A stretch of 64,000 nucleotides of DNA from contig NZ_AP023439.1 of NCBI RefSeq assembly GCF_014701095.1, positions 1,228,001 through 1,292,000 of the forward strand, read 5' to 3'. Shown piece after piece: positions 1-7,828 of the stretch. The notes beneath the pieces are model-generated. The model had not been told where the DNA came from, made no database searches, and saw nothing but the letters and a program-made list of their open reading frames with translations. Each line of letters opens with the position of its first letter. Within the stretch, counting starts at the first letter, position 1. The position numbers were made by a program, and so were the translations under genes. Origin of the DNA: Streptomyces tuirus (GTDB taxonomy: Bacteria; Actinomycetota; Actinomycetes; Streptomycetales; Streptomycetaceae).

Positions 1-848
1 TCGAGGTCGCCGGCCATGGCGTTGGCGCCGTCGGCGTCGGCGAGCGAGAGGTGGATGTGGCAGGAGTTGCCCTCGCGCTCGTTGTACTTGGCCATGAAGG
101 TGATCGACATGCCCTCCTGGGCGGCGATCTCCTTGGCGCCGGTCTTGTAGACGGCGTGCTGGTCGCAGGTGACCAGGGCCTCGTCGTAGCGGAAGGCGAT
201 CTCGTGCTGGCCGGGGTTGCACTCGCCCTTGGCGGACTCGACGGTCAGGCCGGCGCCGGCCATCTCGTTGCGGATGCGGCGCAGCAGCGGCTCGATGCGG
301 CCGGTGCCGAGGACGGAGTAGTCGATGTTGTACTGGTTGGCCGGGGTCAGGCCCTGGTAGCCGGCGTCCCAGGCCTGTTCGTAGGTGTCTTTGAAGACGA
401 TGAACTCCAGCTCGGTGCCGACCTGGGCGGTGTAGCCGAGCTCGGCCAGGCGCTCCAGCTGGCGGCGCAGGATCTGGCGGGGGGCGGCGACGACCGGGGA
501 GCCGTCGCTCCAGGCGAGGTCGGCGTGGAGCATGGCCGTGCCCGCGTTCCAGGGGACGCGGCGCAGGGTGGTGAGGTCGGGGTGCATGGCGAAGTCGCCG
601 TAGCCGCGGTCCCAGGAGGACATGGCGTAGCCGTCGACGGTGTTCATCTCGGTGTCGACGGCGAGCAGGTAGTTGCAGCCCTCGGTGCCGTGGTGGAGCA
701 CTTCGTCGAGGAAGAAGCGTGCGGCGAACCGCTTGCCCTGGAGCCGCCCTTGCATGTCGGGGAAGGCCAGGACGACAGTGTCGATCTCACCGCCGGCGAC
801 GAGGGTGTGCAGTTCCTCGACGCTCAGCGGGGGTGTGCGGTCTGCCAC
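1..848 (-). CDS. Glutamine synthetase-like gamma-glutamyl ligase, N-terminal part (cut by left edge)
   Basis: The GTG start at 848 follows an AGGAGG ribosome site; about 282 residues are visible and the C-terminus lies outside the window. The protein shows the GS beta-grasp N-domain and the catalytic start GTELEF (144-149), then a KGECNPGQHEI stretch and GNSCHIHLSL, which correspond to the glutamate/ATP-binding regions of the GlnA family. The third motif differs from the NGSGMH form of assimilatory GlnA, so this is probably a GlnA-like enzyme that glutamylates an amine. In S. coelicolor the gene I recall at this position (glnA4) makes gamma-glutamylethanolamide; that assignment is by remembered synteny. 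The neighbouring permease, gamma-glutamyl hydrolase and GntR regulator fit amine catabolism. Confidence 0.88.
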   Translation of the reverse strand, partial: MADRTPPLSVEELHTLVAGGEIDTVVLAFPDMQGRLQGKRFAARFFLDEVLHHGTEGCNYLLAVDTEMNTVDGYAMSSWDRGYGDFAMHPDLTTLRRVPWNAGTAMLHADLAWSDGSPVVAAPRQILRRQLERLAELGYTAQVGTELEFIVFKDTYEQAWDAGYQGLTPANQYNIDYSVLGTGRIEPLLRRIRNEMAGAGLTVESAKGECNPGQHEIAFRYDEALVTCDQHAVYKTGAKEIAAQEGMSITFMAKYNEREGNSCHIHLSLADADGANAMAGDL

Positions 849-862
849 GGGAAGGCCTCCTA

Positions 863-913
863 GGCTCCTTGGATCCGCTGCCGGCTCCTTGGACCCGCTG
901 CCTTGGATCCGCC
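863..913. repeat. 20-bp tandem repeat (two and a half units)
   Basis: Two 20-bp units (863-882 and 883-902) differ by one base (GGATCC versus GGACCC), and a partial third unit starting TTGGATCC runs to 913. The array sits just upstream of the ribosome site of the glutamine synthetase-like gene, so it lies in that gene's 5' leader or promoter. Confidence 0.8.
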
Positions 914-922
914 GGGAGCCAT

Positions 923-944
923 AAGGTATTGCCGAGAACCATTG
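923..944 (+). promoter_or_regulatory. Candidate operator, copy 1 of a shared 22-bp motif
   Basis: The motif is AAGGTAT-n-GC-n6-CCATTG and lies between the divergent glutamine synthetase-like and GntR genes. A second copy with 15 of 22 identical positions lies upstream of the permease at 1782-1803. The shared placement suggests the site of the adjacent GntR protein; binding is inferred. Confidence 0.5.
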
Positions 945-966
945 CTTGGGAAGGGGGTGCGGCCAC

Positions 967-1704
967 ATGCCGGAGGAAGCTGGGGGCGGGACGATGCGGG
1001 ACGGGCTGACGCCGGTGCTGCGGCCGGTGCGCGCCGGCAACGGCTTCGAGGAGGCGCTGGAGCAGATCCTCCAGGTCGTACGGCTGGGTCTGGTGCCGGG
1101 CGGAGAGCGGCTGCCGGCCGAGCGGGAACTGGCGGAGCGGCTGGGGATCAGCCGGGTGACCCTGCGCGAGGTGCTGAAGGTGCTCCAGGACCAGGGGCTC
1201 GTGGAGTCGCGGCGCGGCCGGTACGGCGGGACGTTCGTGCTGCCGCGTGCCGAAGCCGTCGGCGAGGACGAGCTGCGGCGCCGGGTCGCCGAGGTCGACA
1301 TAGAGGACGTGCTGCGGTTCCGGGAGGTGCTGGAGGTGGGCGCGGCCGGGCTGTGCGCGGCGCACGGGCTGGAGGAGAAGCAGGCGGACCGGCTGCGCGA
1401 GGCCCTGGCGCGCACACACGACGCGCCGCTCGCCGAGTACCGCCGTCTGGACACGCTGCTGCACCTCACGATCGCCGAGCTGTCCGGCTCCCCCACGCTC
1501 ACCGCCCAGTACGCGGCCGTCCGCGCGACGGTCAACGACCTGCTCGACTGCATCCCGCTGCTGGTGCGCAACCTGGAGCACTCCCAGCGGCAGCACACCG
1601 CCCTGGTGGAGGCCGTGATCGAGGGCGACGCCGATCAGGCGCGGGAGATCATGCGCGAGCACTGCGGGGGGACGGCGGCACTGCTGCGGGGCTTCCTCGG
1701 CTGA
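967..1704 (+). CDS. GntR/FadR-family transcriptional regulator
   Basis: A 245-residue regulator with an N-terminal winged helix (about residues 16-75, including ERELAERLGISRVTLREVLK) and a C-terminal all-helical FCD ligand domain. The start at 967 follows a GGAAGGGGG purine run at good spacing; ATG 994 is an alternative. It is divergent from the glutamine synthetase-like gene and 153 bp upstream of the permease. FCD regulators usually respond to small carboxylates or amines, so it probably controls this cluster and its own promoter. Confidence 0.88.
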   Translation: MPEEAGGGTMRDGLTPVLRPVRAGNGFEEALEQILQVVRLGLVPGGERLPAERELAERLGISRVTLREVLKVLQDQGLVESRRGRYGGTFVLPRAEAVGEDELRRRVAEVDIEDVLRFREVLEVGAAGLCAAHGLEEKQADRLREALARTHDAPLAEYRRLDTLLHLTIAELSGSPTLTAQYAAVRATVNDLLDCIPLLVRNLEHSQRQHTALVEAVIEGDADQAREIMREHCGGTAALLRGFLG

Positions 1705-1781
1705 ACCGGGCGCTGTCGTCGCGCGGTGAGGATTTACGGGCGATTAACGCAGGGGTATTGCCTTCCCGGGTCGGCACCGCA

Positions 1782-1803
1782 AAGGTATGGCTCCATTCCA
1801 TTG
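1782..1803 (+). promoter_or_regulatory. Candidate operator, copy 2 of the 22-bp motif
   Basis: AAGGTAT-n-GC-n6-CCATTG in the leader of the permease gene, matching the copy at 923-944 at both outer blocks. A further GGTATTGCC, identical to the core of copy 1, lies at 1754-1762. Confidence 0.5.
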
Positions 1804-1857
1804 AGTCTCAGCCTGCTCGACCCCGTGAACCGCCGCCGCCCCGTCGGGAGTCCGCCC

Positions 1858-3303
<1,446 letters not shown>

Positions 3304-3328
3304 GTGGTTCGACCGTGAGGGAGTCGTC

Positions 3329-4036
3329 GTGGGCAGGCCGTTGATCGGGGTCAGCACCTATCTGGAGTCCGGTGCGCGCTGGGGCGTGTGGGAGCTGGAG
3401 GCCGCCCTGCTGCCGGTCGGCTACCCCCGGTTGGTCCAGCGGGCCGGCGGCCTGGCCGCGATGCTGCCGCCGGACGACACGCGGTACGCCGCGGAGGCCA
3501 TGGCCCGGCTGGACGGCCTGGTCATCGCGGGCGGGCCGGATGTCGAGCCGGTGCGCTACGGCGCGGAGCGCGAGCCGCGGACGGGGCCGCCCGCGCCGGA
3601 GCGGGACGCGTGGGAGCTGGCCCTGATCGAGGCGGCGCTGGCGGCCCGGGTGCCGCTGCTGGGGATCTGCCGGGGCATGCAGCTGCTCAACGTGGCTCTC
3701 GGGGGGACGCTCGTGCAGCACATCGACGGGCACGCCGAGGTAGTGGGCGTCTTCGGCGGGCACGCCGTCAAGCCGGTGCCGGGGAGTCTGTACGCCGGTG
3801 TCGTCCCGGAGGAGACGTTCGTGCCGACGTACCACCACCAGGCCGTGGACCGCCTGGGAGAGGGCCTCGTCCCCTCGGCGTACGCGGCGGACGGCACGGT
3901 GGAGGCGGTGGAACTGCCCTCTGCCGACTGGGTGCTGGGGGTGCAGTGGCATCCGGAGATGGGCGAGGACGTACGGGTGATGAGGGCGCTGGTGGAGGCG
4001 GCGAGCACCGGCGAAGTCAGCCCGTCCGGCGTTTGA
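3329..4036 (+). CDS. Gamma-glutamyl-GABA hydrolase-like class I amidotransferase (PuuD family)
   Basis: A 235-residue peptidase C26 protein. The nucleophile elbow GICRGMQ places Cys114, and WHPE gives His208 and Glu210, completing the Cys-His-Glu triad. PuuD-type enzymes release glutamate from gamma-glutamylated amine catabolites. GTG 3329 starts 25 bp after the permease stop behind GAGGGAG, so the two are probably co-transcribed. Together with the glutamine synthetase-like ligase this supports a route in which the amine is glutamylated, oxidised and then deglutamylated; no oxidase or dehydrogenase is present in the window. Confidence 0.88.
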   Translation: MGRPLIGVSTYLESGARWGVWELEAALLPVGYPRLVQRAGGLAAMLPPDDTRYAAEAMARLDGLVIAGGPDVEPVRYGAEREPRTGPPAPERDAWELALIEAALAARVPLLGICRGMQLLNVALGGTLVQHIDGHAEVVGVFGGHAVKPVPGSLYAGVVPEETFVPTYHHQAVDRLGEGLVPSAYAADGTVEAVELPSADWVLGVQWHPEMGEDVRVMRALVEAASTGEVSPSGV

Positions 4037-4110
4037 GGACGAGGCCGTTCAGGCCGAAGCGGGGGTCTGGGGGCGCAGCCCCCGGGCGGGGTCGAAGGGG
4101 CAGCGCCCCT
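4037..4110. repeat. Streptomyces-type GC-rich intergenic repeat with two hairpins
   Basis: Directly after the hydrolase stop there are two perfect hairpins: GGGGGC-GCA-GCCCCC at 4069-4083 and AGGGGC-AGC-GCCCCT at 4096-4110. The wording GAGGACGAGGCCGTTCAGG upstream of the hairpins belongs to a family I recall as common between Streptomyces genes. It lies between convergent genes and probably ends transcription on both strands. Confidence 0.6.
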
Positions 4111-4145
4111 GGGGATGGGACGGGTAGGGGCGGCGGGGGCGAGAT

Positions 4146-5075
4146 CTACCCCCGCGTCAGCGACAGCAGGTCCCGCGCCGGCCCCGTGGGGCGATGCCCC
4201 GTCGGCCACACCGCCCTCAGGTCCCGCGCCAGGGCCACGCCCTCCACCGGCACCGACACCAGCCGCCGCATCGCCAGCTCCTCCCCCACCGCCAGCTCAC
4301 TGAGCACCGCCGGCCCCGCCCCGCTCACCACCGCCGCCTTCACCGCCGTCGTCGAGGACAGCTCGATCAGCGGCCGGGCCAGCCCGCCGAGCGCCGCGTC
4401 CAGCACCTGCCGCGTCCCCGACCCCTCTTCGCGCAGGATCAGCGGCGTCGACGCCAGTTCCTCCGCCGCCAGCGACCGCCGCCGCCGGGCCCACGCGTGC
4501 CCCGGCGCGGTCACCACGATCAGCCGGTCATGCGCGATGACCGCCGAGTCGAGACCGGCCGGCACCGAAAGACCCTCCACGAAACCCAGATCCGCCTCGT
4601 CCGACAGCAGCCGCTCCGCCACCGCCGCGGAGTTCCCCGCGTGCAGCGACACCGCCGTGTCGGGCCGCTGCGCGCGCAGCGCGAGGAGCCAGCCCGGCAG
4701 CAGATACTCGGCGATGGTCATGCTGGCGGCGACCCGCAAGCGGGAGTCGCGCCGGTCGCGCAGCGCCTGCGCCCCCACGTCGAACGCCTCGGCCGCCTCC
4801 ACGATCCGCCGCGCCCAGTCCGTCACCAGCGCCCCGGCGTCCGTCAGCCGGGACCCGCGGGGCGACCGGTCGACCAGCGCCACGCCGAGCTGACGCTCCA
4901 TCGACCGGATCCGGCTGCTGGCCGCGGGCTGGGTGATGCCGAGCTCCCGCGCCGCGCCACCGAGGCTGCCGAGCCGCGCCACCGCCAGCAGCAGCTCCAG
5001 AGCGCCCAGATCCGGCACCCGGTGCGCCACGGAGCCGGTGACGGCCGGCCCGGTCCGCTCATCCGCGTTGCTCAT
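4146..5075 (-). CDS. LysR-family transcriptional regulator
   Basis: A 309-residue protein with the LysR winged helix at about residues 22-80 (ELLLAVARLGSLGGAARELG then TQPAASSRIRSMERQLG) and a type 2 periplasmic-binding-like effector domain after about residue 105. The ATG start is 70 bp from the start of the divergent TehA/SLAC1-type transporter, and an inverted repeat ATGCC-n8-GGCAT lies between them. LysR proteins usually control the divergent neighbour, so the transporter is the likely target. Confidence 0.9.
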   Translation of the reverse strand: MSNADERTGPAVTGSVAHRVPDLGALELLLAVARLGSLGGAARELGITQPAASSRIRSMERQLGVALVDRSPRGSRLTDAGALVTDWARRIVEAAEAFDVGAQALRDRRDSRLRVAASMTIAEYLLPGWLLALRAQRPDTAVSLHAGNSAAVAERLLSDEADLGFVEGLSVPAGLDSAVIAHDRLIVVTAPGHAWARRRRSLAAEELASTPLILREEGSGTRQVLDAALGGLARPLIELSSTTAVKAAVVSGAGPAVLSELAVGEELAMRRLVSVPVEGVALARDLRAVWPTGHRPTGPARDLLSLTRG

Positions 5076-5086
5076 AAACCCAGCTT

Positions 5087-5104
5087 ATGCCGCCATAGAG
5101 GCAT
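5087..5104. promoter_or_regulatory. Inverted repeat between divergent LysR and transporter genes
   Basis: ATGCC (5087-5091) and GGCAT (5100-5104) flank 8 bases. Size and position suit a LysR regulatory site. Assignment to the adjacent regulator is inferred. Confidence 0.4.
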
Positions 5105-5145
5105 GATCCCTGGTGGTGCGCCTCCCCCGGCCCCACCGTGGAGTC

Positions 5146-6297
5146 ATGGTCACCGCAGCCCGGCCCCGCGCGTACCCGCTGTCCGTCCGTCATCTCGGAC
5201 CCAACTGGTACGCCACCGTCATGGGCACCGCCGTCGTCGCCACGGCCGGGGCCGCCCTCGCACCGCACGTCCCGGGGCTGCGCGGCATGCTCGCGGCCGT
5301 CTGGGCGCTCTCGCTTACGCTGCTCGTGACCCTGCTCGGCGCGCGGACCGTGCACTGGGCCCGGCACCGGGACCAGGCCCGCTCCCACCTCCTCGACCCG
5401 GCGGTGGCGCCCTTCTACGGCTGCCTCGCCATGGCCCTGCTGGCCGTGGGCGGCGGTGCCCTCACCGTCGGCCGGGACTGGATCGGGCTGCGGGCGGCGT
5501 TGGCGCTCGACATGGTGCTGTTCACCGCCGGCACGGTTCTCGGGCTCGCCGCGGCGGTCACGGTGCCGTATCTGATGGCCGTACGGCATCGGGTCGAGCC
5601 GGGGCAGGCCACGCCGGTCTGGCTGCTGCCGCTCGTCGCGCCCATGGTGTCGGCCGCCGTCGGGCCGCTGCTGGTGCCGTATCTGCCGCCCGGTCAGGCC
5701 CGGGAGACTCTGCTGCTCGGCTGCCTCGCGCTGTTCGGGCTCAGCCTGCTCGCGACGCTGGTCATGCTGCCGCTGGTCTTCGGCCGGTCGCTCACCGGCG
5801 GGCCGCTGCCCCTCGCCCTCACCCCGACGCTGTTCCTGGTGCTCGGCCCGCTCGGGCAGTCCACCACCGCCGTCGGCGCCTTCGCGGACGTCGCGCCCGG
5901 AGTCGTACCGGCGCCGTACAGCGAGGGTTTCGGTGCCCTCGCGGTGCTGTACGGCGTGCCCGTGATGGGGTTCGCGCTGCTCTGGTTCTGCCTGGCCACC
6001 GCCCATGTCGTCCGCGCCCGGCGGCACGGGATGCGGTTCTCGATGACCTGGTGGTCGTTCACCTTCCCGGTCGGCACCTGTGTCACGGGCGCCGAGGCGC
6101 TGGCCCGGCACACCGGGCTCGTCGCCTGTGCGGCCCCGGCGGTCCTGCTCTACGCGGTGCTGGTCGCGGCGTGGGGCACGGCCGTGGTGGGCACCGTGCG
6201 CGGGCTGCTCAGGGGCGAGCTGCTCGCAGCGCCCCGCCCAGCACCCGCGGCGCCTCGGCCAGTGACGGCCCGTACCACGTCAGGTGCCGTCCGCTGA
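5146..6297 (+). CDS. TehA/SLAC1-type (TDT family) membrane transporter
   Basis: A 383-residue integral membrane protein with about ten hydrophobic segments, starting YPLSVRHLGPNWYATVMGTA as in the tellurite-resistance/dicarboxylate transporter (voltage-dependent anion channel) family. ATG 5146 begins just ahead of the conserved start of the family; GTG 5113 would add 11 residues. The transported anion cannot be told from sequence. The last 89 bp overlap the end of the BtuF-like gene on the other strand. Confidence 0.82.
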   Translation: MVTAARPRAYPLSVRHLGPNWYATVMGTAVVATAGAALAPHVPGLRGMLAAVWALSLTLLVTLLGARTVHWARHRDQARSHLLDPAVAPFYGCLAMALLAVGGGALTVGRDWIGLRAALALDMVLFTAGTVLGLAAAVTVPYLMAVRHRVEPGQATPVWLLPLVAPMVSAAVGPLLVPYLPPGQARETLLLGCLALFGLSLLATLVMLPLVFGRSLTGGPLPLALTPTLFLVLGPLGQSTTAVGAFADVAPGVVPAPYSEGFGALAVLYGVPVMGFALLWFCLATAHVVRARRHGMRFSMTWWSFTFPVGTCVTGAEALARHTGLVACAAPAVLLYAVLVAAWGTAVVGTVRGLLRGELLAAPRPAPAAPRPVTARTTSGAVR

Positions 6298-6928
6298 CGA
6301 GCGCGCAGGGCAGGCCGGGAAAGGCCTCGGGGCCGTCGTCGGCGGTGAAGCGGTACGGCTCGTCCGGCAGCACCACCACGTCGGGGGCACAGGCGCGCAG
6401 GTCCTCCAGCGGGACGCGCGGATAGCGGTCGGGGTGCTTCGCGTGCACGTGGTCGACGCCGAGGCGGGCGAGGACGTCGCCGGCGAAGGTGTCACGGCCG
6501 AGGACCATCCACGGCCGGCGCCAGACCGGCACGACCGCCGTGCGGCGCGGCCCGGGCTCCGGCAGGGACGACCAGGTCTGCTCCGCCTCGTCCAGCCAGC
6601 GCGGCCGGGACGCCACCCCGCAGGCGTCCAGCACCCGGGCCAGTTCCCGGAAGGCCTGCGGCAGGTCGCGGATCTCCGTCACCAGGACCTCGGCGCCCGC
6701 CGCCCGCAGGGCCGCGAGGTCGGGGGCGCGGTTCTCCTCCTCGTTGGCGATCACCAGGTCGGGCGCGAGGGAGAGGATGCGGTCGGTCGCGGGGTTCTTG
6801 GTGCCGCCGACGCGTACGACGTCGAGGCCGGGGGGATGCGTGCACCAGTCGGTGGCGCCGACGAGGGATCCGGGCGCCGAGCGGGCCACGGCCTCGGTCA
6901 GCGAGGGGACCAGCGAGACCACTCTCAC
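6209..6928 (-). CDS. BtuF-like helical-backbone metal/cobalamin-binding protein without signal peptide
   Basis: A 239-residue type 3 periplasmic-binding fold protein that begins MRVVSLVPSLTEAV, the first beta-alpha unit of the BtuF/FhuD family. It has no signal peptide or lipobox, so it is probably cytoplasmic. Its GTG start overlaps the stop of the upstream XRE-cupin gene by 4 bp (GTGA), indicating translational coupling. No ABC permease or ATPase lies beside it. Its 3' end overlaps the convergent transporter by 89 bp. Ligand could be a corrinoid, heme or siderophore; this is not resolved. Confidence 0.8.
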   Translation of the reverse strand: MRVVSLVPSLTEAVARSAPGSLVGATDWCTHPPGLDVVRVGGTKNPATDRILSLAPDLVIANEEENRAPDLAALRAAGAEVLVTEIRDLPQAFRELARVLDACGVASRPRWLDEAEQTWSSLPEPGPRRTAVVPVWRRPWMVLGRDTFAGDVLARLGVDHVHAKHPDRYPRVPLEDLRACAPDVVVLPDEPYRFTADDGPEAFPGLPCALVSGRHLTWYGPSLAEAPRVLGGALRAARP

Positions 6929-7494
6929 CGGCGAGGCCGGTCCCGGACCGCCTCGATGTGCTCCGCCACGGCGACGACGACCACACGGCTGTCCGACTCG
7001 GCCGCCCGCCAGCGGTGCCGTACGCCACCGGTCAGGTACAGCGTGTCGCCGCGGCCCAGGCGGTAGGCGCGGCCCTCCGCCTCGATCTCCACCGCGCCGT
7101 CGGCGATGTACATCAACTGGTCGTTTCTGTACTGGAATTCACGGCCCGCGTCATGGTCGCCGGTGAACTCGGAGGCATGCATCTGGTGGTGGCCGCGGAC
7201 CAGGGAGCGGGTCCGGGGCTGAGGCTCGGGGTCGGTGCCGTCGGCACGGACGACGTCCACGCTGCACGCCGGGTCGGCCGCGGCGAGGAGCTCCACGGCG
7301 GTGGTGCGCAGGGCGTCGGCGATCTTCTCCAGGGAGCTGGTGCTGGGCCGGGCCCTGTCGTTCTCGATCTGGCTCAGGAACGGGACGGACAAGCCACAGC
7401 GCGCGGCCACGACGGCAAGGGTGAGCTCCAGCGCGCGGCGCCGCCGGCGCACGGCCGCGCCCACCCGAAGGGGTTGCTCTTTGTGGTCGCCCAT
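6925..7494 (-). CDS. XRE-family regulator with C-terminal cupin domain
   Basis: A 189-residue protein with a lambda-repressor-type helix-turn-helix at about residues 10-65 (LAVVAARCGLSVPFLSQIEN) and a small beta-barrel cupin at about 110-185. Regulators of this layout sense a small ligand in the cupin. ATG 7494 has a GGAGGGAG ribosome site; a longer in-frame extension upstream lacks one. It is coupled to the BtuF-like gene, so the two probably work on the same ligand. Confidence 0.85.
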   Translation of the reverse strand: MGDHKEQPLRVGAAVRRRRRALELTLAVVAARCGLSVPFLSQIENDRARPSTSSLEKIADALRTTAVELLAAADPACSVDVVRADGTDPEPQPRTRSLVRGHHQMHASEFTGDHDAGREFQYRNDQLMYIADGAVEIEAEGRAYRLGRGDTLYLTGGVRHRWRAAESDSRVVVVAVAEHIEAVRDRPRR

Positions 7495-7828
7495 CGCTCC
7501 GGCTCCCTCCTTCGCCCGTCGATCCGCTCCCCGTGCGGCGGTGTCCCGGCGCACTGCTCCTGCTTGAGTTGTCTGCACCCTACGCACGTCCGGCAAACCG
7601 TTTCATGCGCCCGTCACATCGACGTCATACGGGACGGTGCACGACCTCACACTTCGCGCCAGGGGATCCGCCGCCGAAGGGGGCGGGGCGGGTGTTCCTC
7701 CCGCGGGAGGACCTGGCAGGGAGAGGGGGTTCAGGGGGTCGCGTAGCGCTCTGTGGTTGTCCGGATCCCGTTCGTCGGGACCGGGAGCGGGGTGGGGCGC
7801 GGCGTGTCGCGCGTCCCACCCCGGAACC
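7495..7828. other. Intergenic region: XRE-cupin promoter side and transporter terminator
   Basis: No convincing gene. The left part is the upstream region of the XRE-cupin gene. The right part holds a GGGGTGGG (7789-7796) and CCCACCCC (7815-7822) stem just after the stop of the osmolyte permease, with GCGCG/CGCGC pairing inside, a likely terminator for that gene on the minus strand. Confidence 0.6.
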
